A stretch of DNA of 64,000 bases from the NCBI RefSeq assembly GCF_030285785.1, contig NZ_CP127247.1, positions 3,929,501 to 3,993,500 on the forward strand. Direction: 5' to 3'. The notes beneath the pieces are model-generated. The model saw only the letters and a program-made list of their open reading frames with translations. It ran no database searches and was not told where the DNA came from. Position numbers and translations under genes: made by a program. Shown here piece after piece: positions 49,446 through 58,521 of this stretch; the stretch's first letter is position 1, and each line of letters starts with the position of its first letter. Source of the DNA: Parasedimentitalea psychrophila (GTDB taxonomy: Bacteria; Pseudomonadota; Alphaproteobacteria; Rhodobacterales; Rhodobacteraceae).

Positions 49446-50966
49446 ATGAACCCGGCAGAATGGCTATTAAGCACAGCAAAGACCTCTCCTGAAGCTCCGG
49501 CGCTGTATTGCGGAACCGAGCTTGCAGCCGATTACGGCACCTTCGCCCGCCGGGCCGCATCGATTGCCGGGGCGCTTGTTGAGCGGGGGATTTCTGTCGG
49601 TGACCCTGTGGCCATCCTGATGCAGAACCGAACCGAGTATCTGGAGGCTCTGTACGGTATTTGGTGGGCCGGAGCGGTTGCCGTGCCGATCAACGCCAAG
49701 CTTCACGCCAAAGAGGCCGCTTGGATCATCGAAGATGCAGGCGCCCGGCTGGTGTTCGCCTCGGCCTCAAACGCTGCTGAATTGGAACCCGTCAGGCCCA
49801 GTTGCCTCGACGCGGTGATTATTGCCGGCGAGGAGAGTTTCTCAGGACTTTACGATGCACCTGAACAGGCCAGGCCGGCGGCACTCTCCGCCAACGATAT
49901 GATCTGGCTGTTCTACACATCGGGCACCACTGGCCGCCCCAAGGGCGTCATGATCAGCGCCGGGAATATGATGGCGATGATCGCCGGATATCTTGCCGGG
50001 GTCGGGTCGCATAGTTCTGCCGATGCAACGCTGTATGCAGCCCCGATGAGCCACGGTGCCGGGATTTACAACTTTATGCATGTGATCGGGGGCAGCCGGC
50101 ATATTTGTCCCGTCTCCGGTGGCTTTAATGCCCCGGAGATCTTTGATCTTGCGGCGCAGTTTGACCGGGTGTCGATGTTTGCGGCGCCAACTATGGTGCG
50201 GCGCATGGTTGATTATGCCAAAGCCAGCGGCAGATCCGGTGACGGATTGGCGCATGTGATTTACGCCGGCGGGCCGATGTATTTTGCTGATATCACCGAG
50301 GCGGTCGAGGTCATTGGGCCTCGATTTGTTCAGATCTATGGTCAGGGCGAATGCCCGATGGCAATCACCGTGCTGCCGCGTGAGACCGTCGCCGATCGAA
50401 GCCACCCCCGGTGGCACCAGAGATTGGCCAGTGTTGGCCGACAGCAGATGGTCAGCCGTGTATCAGTTGTGGATCAACGCGGCAGAACCCTGCCCGTGGG
50501 GGAGATCGGTGAGATTGTGGTGCAGGGCCCGGCGGTGATGATCGGCTACTGGAACAATCCTGAAGCAACGTCGCAAACCATTCGGGATGGGTGGTTGTGG
50601 ACCGGAGACATGGGCGCACTGGATGAAGACGGTTTTCTGACGCTGCATGATCGCTCCAAGGATATGATCATTTCCGGAGGCTCGAACATCTACCCGCGGG
50701 AGGTAGAGGAGGTCTTGTTGGGTCATCCTGGCGTCGCCGAAGTCGCGGTTGTGGGGCGGCCACATGCGGAATGGGGCGAAGAGGTTGTTGCTTGCATTGT
50801 ACCTGTTGGCGGTCAGTCTGTGGATCTGGCCATGCTGGATGCCCTTTGCATCGCCAATATCGCCCGCTTCAAGCGTCCAAAGGAATATGTGGTGCTGACG
50901 GCTTTGCCCAAAAACAACTATGGTAAGGTCATCAAGACCGAACTGCGCCAATTGGTTGTGAAATGA
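49446..50966 (+). CDS. AMP-dependent acyl-CoA synthetase/ligase
   Basis: A 506-residue enzyme of the ANL superfamily that activates a carboxylic acid as acyl-AMP and then acyl-CoA. The P-loop IWLFYTSGTTGRPKGVMIS, the A5 motif YGQGECPMAIT, WLWTGDMGALDEDGFLTL and the A8 hinge RSKDMIISGGSNIYPREVEE are clear; the C-terminal catalytic lysine is in LPKNNYGKVIKTELR. Substrate (fatty, aromatic or other acid) is not deducible. It stands alone, without beta-oxidation genes next to it. Confidence 0.93.
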   Translation: MNPAEWLLSTAKTSPEAPALYCGTELAADYGTFARRAASIAGALVERGISVGDPVAILMQNRTEYLEALYGIWWAGAVAVPINAKLHAKEAAWIIEDAGARLVFASASNAAELEPVRPSCLDAVIIAGEESFSGLYDAPEQARPAALSANDMIWLFYTSGTTGRPKGVMISAGNMMAMIAGYLAGVGSHSSADATLYAAPMSHGAGIYNFMHVIGGSRHICPVSGGFNAPEIFDLAAQFDRVSMFAAPTMVRRMVDYAKASGRSGDGLAHVIYAGGPMYFADITEAVEVIGPRFVQIYGQGECPMAITVLPRETVADRSHPRWHQRLASVGRQQMVSRVSVVDQRGRTLPVGEIGEIVVQGPAVMIGYWNNPEATSQTIRDGWLWTGDMGALDEDGFLTLHDRSKDMIISGGSNIYPREVEEVLLGHPGVAEVAVVGRPHAEWGEEVVACIVPVGGQSVDLAMLDALCIANIARFKRPKEYVVLTALPKNNYGKVIKTELRQLVVK

Positions 50967-51144
50967 GAGTTTTTCCGCCAATTTCATTGGGGTGACCGTT
51001 GGATTTCTTCTCCTGCGTGGATCTGGTTTCTTGCGGTTGTCTGCTGGCTCGGTAATTATGGGATAAATTGATTCCGTGTATCGAAAACATTCCTTTTGAA
51101 TGAATGGGCTGCCGCCTGTTGGATACCAAATGAGAGGCGCAGTA

Positions 51145-52305
51145 ATGAGAAAAATCGTTAGCCCATTGAGCTCAAACCGCAGAGGTTTTGCAAAAATTGT
51201 GCTGCTGAGCACGGCTTTGACCCTGAGTGCCGCGCCGATCGTCCTGGCGCAGGCAGCGGCGCCACCAAAAGTTTCGGTGATGGCGGCGCTGACCAAACCA
51301 ATGCGGACTTCTGAAACCTTCATTGGCCGCGGCGAAGCGATCGACAAGGTCGATGTCATTGCACGCGTCAGTGGCTTTCTCGAAGAGGTTTTGGTCGCGG
51401 ACGGATCGGACGTGCAGGAAGGCGACCTGATGTTCCGGATCGAGCGGAGCGCCTATGAGGCAACGCTTGAGGCGCGCAGGGCTGATCTGGCCAAGGCAGA
51501 GGCCAATCTGCAACTGACATCGCTGGACCTTGCCCGTAAGGAAGAACTGATGAGCCGTGGCGCCGTTTCGGTGGCCGAGCGCGATACCTCGCGGGCCAAT
51601 GAAAAAGTGGCTGAGGCGCAGGTGCGATCCGCCAAGGCGGCCATTCAACAAGCCGATCTGGATCTGAGCTATACCGAAATTCACGCCCCTTTTTCCGGCC
51701 GCATCGGTCGCATCGAAGTGAGTGTCGGTGATGTGGTCGGACCGACTAGCAATTCCCTGGTGAACCTGGTGCGAGAGGCTCCGATCTACGTTGCTTTTGC
51801 GCTGAACGAAAAACAGTTTGTTAACGTTTTGCAAAAGATCCAACAGGAGGCAGACACCGAACAAGAGCAGAAAGGGCTGATCGAAGTTTTTGTGGTGTTG
51901 CCCAATGGCAATGATTTGGAAGAGCGTGGCAGAATTGCCTTTGCTGACAACCGTATAGATCCGACCACCGGCGCTATCACTGTGCGCGCAAAATTTGAAA
52001 ACGCCAACCGCTGGATTATTGATGGGTCGTATTTGACGGTTGGGCTGGAATCCAAAAAAACAGTTGACCGAATTGTTATCAGCCAAGCCGCGATTCAACG
52101 GGATCAACAAGGAACCTTTGTGCTGGTGGTTGACGATCAGCAGCTGGTGCAACAGCGCTACATTAAGACCGGCGATGTTGTTGGCATCGGCATTATCGTG
52201 CTGGAGGGTCTGAGCGACGGTGAGACAGTGGTCGTCGAAGGCCTGCAACGGATCCGCCCCGGTGCAAAAGTCGATCCGATCCTCGCCAACCAAGCCGGAG
52301 AATAG
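51145..52305 (+). CDS. RND efflux periplasmic adaptor (membrane fusion protein)
   Basis: A 386-residue AcrA/MexA-type adaptor linking the inner-membrane pump to an outer-membrane channel. The signal peptide ends near LSAAPIVLAQA. Mature features: barrel-sandwich/lipoyl halves (VDVIARVSGFLEEVLVADGS; DLSYTEIHAPFSGRIGRIEV), a helical hairpin (EARRADLAKAEANLQLTSLD; SRANEKVAEAQVRSAKAAI) and a beta-barrel. There is no lipobox Cys. ATG 51145 with GAGAGG upstream is preferred to ATG 51130. The pump gene follows after 3 bp; no tolC-like gene is adjacent. Confidence 0.93.
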   Translation: MRKIVSPLSSNRRGFAKIVLLSTALTLSAAPIVLAQAAAPPKVSVMAALTKPMRTSETFIGRGEAIDKVDVIARVSGFLEEVLVADGSDVQEGDLMFRIERSAYEATLEARRADLAKAEANLQLTSLDLARKEELMSRGAVSVAERDTSRANEKVAEAQVRSAKAAIQQADLDLSYTEIHAPFSGRIGRIEVSVGDVVGPTSNSLVNLVREAPIYVAFALNEKQFVNVLQKIQQEADTEQEQKGLIEVFVVLPNGNDLEERGRIAFADNRIDPTTGAITVRAKFENANRWIIDGSYLTVGLESKKTVDRIVISQAAIQRDQQGTFVLVVDDQQLVQQRYIKTGDVVGIGIIVLEGLSDGETVVVEGLQRIRPGAKVDPILANQAGE

Positions 52306-52308
52306 ATC

Positions 52309-55300
52309 ATGTTCTCATCCTTGTTCATTTCGCGACCCAAGTTTGCGATCGTGATTTCCATGGTCCTGACCATCATGGGGCTGATTGGCTATACGGCTCT
52401 GCCGGTCTCTCAGTTCCCTGATATCACCCCACCGGTGGTCAGCGTCACCGCCAGTTACACCGGGGCCAATGCCGAAACCGTCGAGAAAAGCGTCGCGGCC
52501 CCCATTGAGGCGCAGGTGAACGGCGTTGATGACATGATCTATATGTCGTCAAGCTCGTCAGACACTGGCAGCTATTCGCTTTCTGTCACTTTTGAAGTCG
52601 GTACCGACCCCGATATTGCCTCGGTTAACGTGCAAAACCGGGTCGCACAGGCAATGTCCGGCCTGCCAACAGAGGTGACCTCCTCGGGCGTTGTGACCCA
52701 GAAAAGTTCGACCAACATGTTATTGGTCGCTACTCTCACCTCGCCAGACGGCACTTATGACGACCTGTTTCTGTCCAATTATGCCGAGATCAATATCAAG
52801 GACGCGCTAAGCCGCGTTGCTGGTGTTGGTAAGGCTGATATTCTTAACAGGCTCAGCTATTCGATGCGCATTTGGATGAACCCTGAGAAAATGGCCGCTT
52901 TGGGCATTACCCCGGGGGATCTTATCAATTCTGTAAAAGAGCAGAACCTGGAAGTCTCGGCTGGCCAGATTGGCGCCCCACCGATCCCAGGCGATCAAAC
53001 CTTTCAATATACCATCAAGTCCAAGGGGCGGCTGACATCGGTTGAAGAATTCGGTGATATCGTCATCAGAACGGGAGAGGCCGGCAGCACGGTACGCGTT
53101 AAGGACGTGGCGACGGTGGAATTAGGGGCGTCGAACTACAACAACTCAGGGTATTATGACGGCAGAAAAGCCACCATTCTTGCGGTCTATCAAGCCCCCG
53201 GCGCCAACGCGCTGGCTGTTTCCGCAGCCGTTTTGGCAGAATTGGACCGGTTGGCAACGGCTTTTCCGGACGATGTGATCTATTCCGTACCGTTCAACAC
53301 GACTGATTTTGTGGAACAATCTCTTTCGGATGTTATTTCGACACTGATTCTTGCCTTTGCTTTGGTTGTCTCCGTGGTCTTTGTTTTCCTGGGCTCATGG
53401 CGGGCCACTATCATTCCTATGGTGGCGATCCCGGTATCCTTGATTGGCACTTTCGCATTTTTGCTTTTGCTGGACATGTCGCTCAATACAATCTCATTGT
53501 TTGCCCTGGTCCTGGCCATTGGCATCGTGGTGGATGACGCCATTATTGTGGTGGAAAACGTCGAGCGTTTGATCGCCGAAGAAGGCCTGGAACCGCGAGA
53601 GGCGACCCGCAAGGCGATGGGCCAGATCACCGGTCCGGTGATTGCAACAACGCTGGTCCTGCTGGCCGTTTTTGTGCCGGTCACCTTTATGCCGGGGATC
53701 ACCGGCGAGTTGTTTTCGCAATTTGCGGTGACCATTTCGGTGGCGGTTGTGATCTCGTCGATTAATGCTTTGACCCTGTCGCCAGCCCTGTGTGGCCTGG
53801 TGCTCAAGGCCCGCTCCGGGCCGCCAACCGGGCTGCTCGCCAAATTCGAGCGCGCAATTGATGTCCTGCGGACCGGATACCTTGGTATTGTGAGCCGGTT
53901 GCTCAGGTGGCCGTTTTTGGCAGTGGCGATCGTGCTGGCTATGTACGCGGGCACAGGCACCATTTTTGGGGTAACCTCCAAAGGGTTTCTGCCTGCCGAG
54001 GACAACGGCTATCTGTTTGTCGATATCCAGCTCCCGGATGCCGCAGCACTGGGGCGCACCGAAGTGGTGACCAAACGGGTCAATGGACAGATCGAACAGA
54101 TCCCGGGGGTACGCAGCACTATTCTGGTCAACGGGTTCAGCATGCTGAATGGGGCCAGTGCCAATGGTGCCATGATCATCATCAATCTGGACCCCTGGGA
54201 TGAGCGGCCAACGCCGGACCTTGGCCCAACCGCCATTCTGAGCCAAGTGTATGGCATCGCCAACGGCGAGGCCGCCGCCAGCATCGTGGCGTTCAACCCG
54301 CCACCGATTTCGGGTCTTGGCATGTCAGCCGGCGTCGAAATGGAGGTGCAGCAAACGGCTGGCGGAACGCCCCAGGATCTGGCCGCCGCCGTTGGGTCTT
54401 TGGTCTATGCAGCCAATCAGCGCGACGAAATCGGTCAGTCCTACACCACGTTCAGGGCCAATGTGCCACAGGTCTATGTTGATCTGGACCGGGAGAAGGC
54501 CAAAACTCTGGATGTCTCAATTGCCGAAGTTTTCTTGACCATGCAGGCCCATTTGGGATCGTATTACATCAATGATTTCAACCTCTTTGGTCGTGTCTAC
54601 CGGGTGATGGTTCAGGCCGATGGCTCCTACCGCGATAAGATAGAGGATATCGGCAACCTCTATGTTCGCTCGCAGGGCGGTAAAATGGTTCCGCTCTCGA
54701 CTTTGATCGATGTGGATAACATCCTGGGGCCGGTCATCCTGAAGCGCCATAATATGTTCCGCTCGGCGACGGTGACGGCGGTGCCCGTCGCTGGATTGTC
54801 CACCGGCGATGCGATCCGGGTGATGCAGCAAGAGGCCGCCACCGCATTGCCGCCGGGCTATAGCTTTGAGTGGACCGGCACAGCGCAGCAACAGCTGTCC
54901 TCCTCAGGCATGGTTGTCGTCATTCTGGGCATGGCGGTACTGTTCACCTATCTGTTCCTTGTAGCTCAATACGAGAGTTGGACCATGCCGGTGGCCATTC
55001 TGCTCTCGGTGATCGTGGCGATGTTTGGCGCGGTTGTTGCGGTTGCCATCACCGGAAGTGATATCAACCTCTACACCCAGATTGGCATGATCATGTTGAT
55101 TGGCATGGCGGCAAAGAACGGTATTCTTATTGTCGAATTTGCAATGGAGCGCCGCGCCGCAGGGCTGTCGATCAAAGAGGCCGCACATGAGGCCGGCCGC
55201 CAGCGTTTCAGAGCGGTGATGATGACGGCCTTTTCCTTCCTGTTGGGGGTGGTGCCACTGCTGATTGCCTCGGGAGCCGGTGCTGCCAGCCAAAAGGCCA

Positions 55301-55437
55301 TCGGGGTCGCGGTGTTCGGGGGAATGCTGATGGCCACCGTTGTTGGGGTCATTCTTATCCCGGTTCTCTACGCCTTTATGCAAGGCCTCAGGGAATGGGC
55401 CAAAGGCACCACAAAAACGGAGACAGCCGCGGAATAA
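52309..55437 (+). CDS. RND efflux transporter, HAE1 family (AcrB-like)
   Basis: A 1042-residue proton-driven multidrug exporter. It has 12 predicted spans and two large periplasmic loops. Typical segments: FISRPKFAIVISMVLTIMGL, LPVSQFPDITPPVVSVTASY, the TM4 proton-relay region IGIVVDDAIIVVENVERLIA with two Asp residues, and AAKNGILIVEFAMERRAAGL in the second half. It is the last gene before a bidirectional terminator. No local regulator of AcrR type is present. Confidence 0.95.
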   Translation: MFSSLFISRPKFAIVISMVLTIMGLIGYTALPVSQFPDITPPVVSVTASYTGANAETVEKSVAAPIEAQVNGVDDMIYMSSSSSDTGSYSLSVTFEVGTDPDIASVNVQNRVAQAMSGLPTEVTSSGVVTQKSSTNMLLVATLTSPDGTYDDLFLSNYAEINIKDALSRVAGVGKADILNRLSYSMRIWMNPEKMAALGITPGDLINSVKEQNLEVSAGQIGAPPIPGDQTFQYTIKSKGRLTSVEEFGDIVIRTGEAGSTVRVKDVATVELGASNYNNSGYYDGRKATILAVYQAPGANALAVSAAVLAELDRLATAFPDDVIYSVPFNTTDFVEQSLSDVISTLILAFALVVSVVFVFLGSWRATIIPMVAIPVSLIGTFAFLLLLDMSLNTISLFALVLAIGIVVDDAIIVVENVERLIAEEGLEPREATRKAMGQITGPVIATTLVLLAVFVPVTFMPGITGELFSQFAVTISVAVVISSINALTLSPALCGLVLKARSGPPTGLLAKFERAIDVLRTGYLGIVSRLLRWPFLAVAIVLAMYAGTGTIFGVTSKGFLPAEDNGYLFVDIQLPDAAALGRTEVVTKRVNGQIEQIPGVRSTILVNGFSMLNGASANGAMIIINLDPWDERPTPDLGPTAILSQVYGIANGEAAASIVAFNPPPISGLGMSAGVEMEVQQTAGGTPQDLAAAVGSLVYAANQRDEIGQSYTTFRANVPQVYVDLDREKAKTLDVSIAEVFLTMQAHLGSYYINDFNLFGRVYRVMVQADGSYRDKIEDIGNLYVRSQGGKMVPLSTLIDVDNILGPVILKRHNMFRSATVTAVPVAGLSTGDAIRVMQQEAATALPPGYSFEWTGTAQQQLSSSGMVVVILGMAVLFTYLFLVAQYESWTMPVAILLSVIVAMFGAVVAVAITGSDINLYTQIGMIMLIGMAAKNGILIVEFAMERRAAGLSIKEAAHEAGRQRFRAVMMTAFSFLLGVVPLLIASGAGAASQKAIGVAVFGGMLMATVVGVILIPVLYAFMQGLREWAKGTTKTETAAE

Positions 55438-55457
55438 CCGCATCACTGATCACCAAT

Positions 55458-55495
55458 AAAAAAGCCCGCCGATCACCTCGGCGGGCTTTTTCTTT
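55458..55495. terminator. Bidirectional terminator after the RND operon
   Basis: AGCCCGCC (55463-55470) pairs with GGCGGGCT (55480-55487), preceded by AAAAA and followed by TTTTCTTT, so it can stop transcripts from both the RND operon and the oppositely oriented moaD-like gene. Confidence 0.9.
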
Positions 55496-55504
55496 GATCC
55501 GGCT

Positions 55505-55548
55505 TTCATCTGGCTGAAAATATCCCGGGGTTTGGGGCAGCGCCCCAA
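55505..55548 (+). repeat. REP-like palindromic repeat, copy 2
   Basis: TTCATCTGGCTGAAAATATC followed by CCGGGG and the hairpin TTGGGGC (55532-55538), loop AGC, GCCCCAA (55542-55548). It matches the copy at 5721-5768 apart from compensating arm changes. It lies between two convergent genes, just before the MoaD-like stop codon. Confidence 0.6.
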
Positions 55549-55551
55549 GGA

Positions 55552-55800
55552 TTAGCCACCTTTCAAGCGCTGCATCAAATAGATCTCATTGTCCGGCCCA
55601 AGCGGTTCGGTCAGACTGGATGCAATGATGCGCCCGTCTACCGCGACCGAGACCCCGGCTTCGATCACCGGCGCCAGTTGCGGGTAATCCCTGGCCAGGG
55701 CCGCCAGTAATTCTCCGGTGCTGGCGGCCTCGACCGATACTTTTTCCAGCCCACCGGTCAGGCTGCGTAACCCCGACCAAAGATGGACCTCAACCCTCAC
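55552..55800 (-). CDS. MoaD/ThiS-like ubiquitin-fold protein
   Basis: An 82-residue beta-grasp protein. It begins MRVEVHLWSGLRSLTGG and ends with a QRLKGG di-glycine tail, as in MoaD, the sulfur carrier of molybdopterin synthase. The start is GTG 55800, 11 bases inside the end of the preceding molybdenum hydroxylase gene. Position as last gene of that operon suggests a role in supplying or sulfurating the cofactor of this enzyme. Confidence 0.82.
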   Translation of the reverse strand: MRVEVHLWSGLRSLTGGLEKVSVEAASTGELLAALARDYPQLAPVIEAGVSVAVDGRIIASSLTEPLGPDNEIYLMQRLKGG

Positions 55801-58042
55801 TTGCCTGCGCCTTCAGCGCCCGCAGGATCCGCGGTGGCGACATTGGCAGATGCCGCAAACGCACCCCGGCTGCCGCTGAAACCGCGTTGGCAATTGCCGC
55901 CAGCGGCGGCACAATCCCGGTCTCGCCAACACCGCGCACACCGTAGGGGTGGCCTGGGTTTGGAACTTCAACAATCACCGTGTCGATCATTGGCAGATCC
56001 GAGGCCACCGGCACCCGGTAATCCAGAAAGATCGAATTCTGCAGGCGGCCATCTTCGCCGTAGATATATTCCTCGTTCAGCGCCCAGCCGATACCCTGAG
56101 CGGCGCCACCCTGAAACTGCCCCTCCACGTAGGTCGGATGGATCGCCTTGCCGGCGTCCTGGATCACGGTGTAGCGAACCACGGCGGTTTTGCCGGTTTC
56201 AGGGTCCACTTCAGCGTCAACGATATGGGTGCCAAAGGACACTCCGGCGCCTTCTGGCGTGGCCTCGAAATGGCCGGAAATCGGACCACCGGTCGAGCCC
56301 ATGTCTTTGGTGATCTCTGCCAATGGAATGGGATCGAAGTTTCCGGCATTGGCGCCCGAAGGTTTGGCAAAGCCATCCTCCCAATACACCGCGTCCTCGG
56401 GAATGCCCCATTTGGCAGCCGCCCGTTTGCACAGTTTGGCAACAGCGTCCTGCGCCGCTTTGATGGTGGCAAGGCCTGATGCATAGGTCACCCGGCTACC
56501 GTGGGAGACATCGTTATACCCCAGTGTTGCGGTGTCCGCGACGGTGACCCGGAAGTTCTCGTAAGCGATGCCCAGAACTTCGGCAGCCATCAGCGCCATT
56601 GAGGCACGCGAGCCGCCGATATCCGGCGTTCCGACTGAAATTTGGCAGGTGCCATCCTCGGAAAGCGCAAGACTAACAGAGGTTTCGCCGCCGTGGTTAA
56701 ACCAAAACCCGCAGGACACGCCGCGACCCTGGCCGGGTTTCAACGGTGCTGTATAATGCGGGTGCGTCTTGGCGGCCTCAAGCGTTTCAACCAGTCCGAT
56801 GCGCTGGAAACGAGGGCCATACGACGCCTTGGTTCCCTCACGCGAGGCATTTTTTAGGCGGACCTCAATTGGGTCCAGCCCCAGTTGCTTGCACAAATCA
56901 TCAATCACCGATTCAACTGCAAATGATGCCATAGGGGCGCCGGGCGCGCGGTAGGCTGCCTGTTTGGGGCGGTTGGAAATGACGTCGTAACCGATCTGTT
57001 TGACGTTTTCCAGATTATAGGGGGCAAAGGCACACATGGCAGAGAATTCCATGGGAGCGCCGGGGAAGGCGCCACCCTGCAACCTGAAAACGCCCTGAGC
57101 CGCAGTGATGGTGCCGTCCTTCATCATGCCGATTTTGACATCCATGGATGTCGATGAGGTCGGCCCGGTGGCGCGAAACACCTCAGACCGGTTCATCACA
57201 ATTTTGACCGGCCGGTTGGCTTTGCGGGACAAGGCCAGGGCGACGGGCTCGATAAACACCGTGGTTTTACCGCCAAAACCGCCGCCGATTTCAGAGGCGG
57301 TGACCCGCAGCTGCGAGGTGTCGATGCCAACCAGGGCAGCACAGGTCTTCTGTGCAATCCAGTGGCCCTGGGTTGTGCACCACAACTCGCCTTTGCCATC
57401 ATTACCCAGGGTCGCAAGACAGGCATGCGGCTCGATGTAGCCTTGGTGGGTGGCTTCGGTTTTAAAGCTGTCTTCGACAATCAGATCAGCAGCGGCAAAC
57501 CCGGCCTCAACATCGCCGTGACCACTGTCGTGATAGCGCACCACATTCGGGTGAAGACCAGCAGGAACCGTGGCATCTGCATAAGTGTCGTTCAGCACCG
57601 GTGCATCTGCAGCCATGGCGGCATCCACATCGGTCACATGGGGCAGGATTTCATAGACAACCTGCACCAGCTTGGCGGCATCCCGGGCGATCAGCGCCGA
57701 ACTTGCGGCAACGGCGGCAACCGCATGGCCATCATAGAGTGCCTTTTCCCCGGCCATGACGTTTTCCAGTACAAAGCCAAATTCGCCTGACAGATCCGCC
57801 GCAAAATCCGCCCGGGTGACCACGGCTTTGACACCCTCCAGGGCCTCGGCCGCTGTGGTATCAATGCGCACAATTCGGGCATGGGCATGGGGGCTGCGCA
57901 CAATGGCTCCGTGCAACATGCCGGGGGCATAGGCATCGGCGCCAAAACGCGCCCGGCCGGTGACCTTGTCCAGCCCGTCTGGGCGGTCAGGGCGGGTGCC
58001 AATGAATTTAAAATCAGTATTTTTGTGATCGTCCAAAGCCAT
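55790..58042 (-). CDS. Xanthine dehydrogenase family, molybdopterin-binding large subunit
   Basis: A 750-residue catalytic subunit of a molybdenum hydroxylase. The Ald_Xan_dh_C a/b hammerhead domain starts at ARFGADAYAPGMLHGAIVRS. Cofactor-binding segments include GGGFGGKTTVFIEPVALALS, NRPKQAAYRAPGAPMASFAV and the active-site glutamate in RGVGETGIVPPLAAIANAV. The AYRAPGAP motif is not the AYRCSFR of form I carbon monoxide dehydrogenase, so it is a form II or general hydroxylase; the substrate (purine, aromatic or N-heterocycle) is unknown. TAATG overlap with the small-subunit gene. Confidence 0.93.
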   Translation of the reverse strand: MALDDHKNTDFKFIGTRPDRPDGLDKVTGRARFGADAYAPGMLHGAIVRSPHAHARIVRIDTTAAEALEGVKAVVTRADFAADLSGEFGFVLENVMAGEKALYDGHAVAAVAASSALIARDAAKLVQVVYEILPHVTDVDAAMAADAPVLNDTYADATVPAGLHPNVVRYHDSGHGDVEAGFAAADLIVEDSFKTEATHQGYIEPHACLATLGNDGKGELWCTTQGHWIAQKTCAALVGIDTSQLRVTASEIGGGFGGKTTVFIEPVALALSRKANRPVKIVMNRSEVFRATGPTSSTSMDVKIGMMKDGTITAAQGVFRLQGGAFPGAPMEFSAMCAFAPYNLENVKQIGYDVISNRPKQAAYRAPGAPMASFAVESVIDDLCKQLGLDPIEVRLKNASREGTKASYGPRFQRIGLVETLEAAKTHPHYTAPLKPGQGRGVSCGFWFNHGGETSVSLALSEDGTCQISVGTPDIGGSRASMALMAAEVLGIAYENFRVTVADTATLGYNDVSHGSRVTYASGLATIKAAQDAVAKLCKRAAAKWGIPEDAVYWEDGFAKPSGANAGNFDPIPLAEITKDMGSTGGPISGHFEATPEGAGVSFGTHIVDAEVDPETGKTAVVRYTVIQDAGKAIHPTYVEGQFQGGAAQGIGWALNEEYIYGEDGRLQNSIFLDYRVPVASDLPMIDTVIVEVPNPGHPYGVRGVGETGIVPPLAAIANAVSAAAGVRLRHLPMSPPRILRALKAQASEG

Positions 58043-58521
58043 TAGGAAGCCTCCCGCATGTCTGCAGCTGTATCCATTACTGCGCGAATGATTTTGTCAT
58101 AGCCGGTGCAGCGGCACAGGTTTCCCGCCAACCAATAGCGAACCTCGGTCTCTGTTGGGTCCGGGTTCTTTTCAAGCAGCGATTTTGCTGCCACCAGAAT
58201 TCCGGGTGTGCAAATACCACATTGTAAGGCAGCGTATTCGATGAACTTTTTCTGCAAGGGATGCAGGTTTTCGCCATCTGCCATACCTTCGACAGTGGTG
58301 ATAGTCTTCCCCTCGGCCTCGACCCCCAGCATCAGGCAGGAGCAGACCAACCGATCATCCACAGTGACCGAGCAGGCACCGCAATCGCCGGTGCCGCAGC
58401 CTTCCTTGGCGCCGGTCAGGTTGAGGCGGTCGCGCAGTACATCCAGCAGCGTTTCACGCGGGTCACATAGGTATTCGACGGTGTCGCCGTTGACTGTGGC
58501 GGTAACATGTGTGGTCTTCAT
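58042..58521 (-). CDS. Xanthine dehydrogenase family, 2Fe-2S small subunit
   Basis: A 159-residue electron-transfer subunit with two 2Fe-2S clusters. The plant-type cluster is GAKEGCGTGDCGACSVTVD plus a later Cys (LVCSC), and the second is in ALQCGICTPGILVA and AGNLCRCTGYDKIIRAV. It overlaps the FAD-subunit gene by 4 bp (ATGA). Confidence 0.96.
   Translation of the reverse strand: MKTTHVTATVNGDTVEYLCDPRETLLDVLRDRLNLTGAKEGCGTGDCGACSVTVDDRLVCSCLMLGVEAEGKTITTVEGMADGENLHPLQKKFIEYAALQCGICTPGILVAAKSLLEKNPDPTETEVRYWLAGNLCRCTGYDKIIRAVMDTAADMREAS

Noticed and set aside
51172-52293. 373-codon minus-strand frame opposite the RND adaptor
   Set aside because: Shadow of a well-supported membrane fusion protein; no independent coding evidence.
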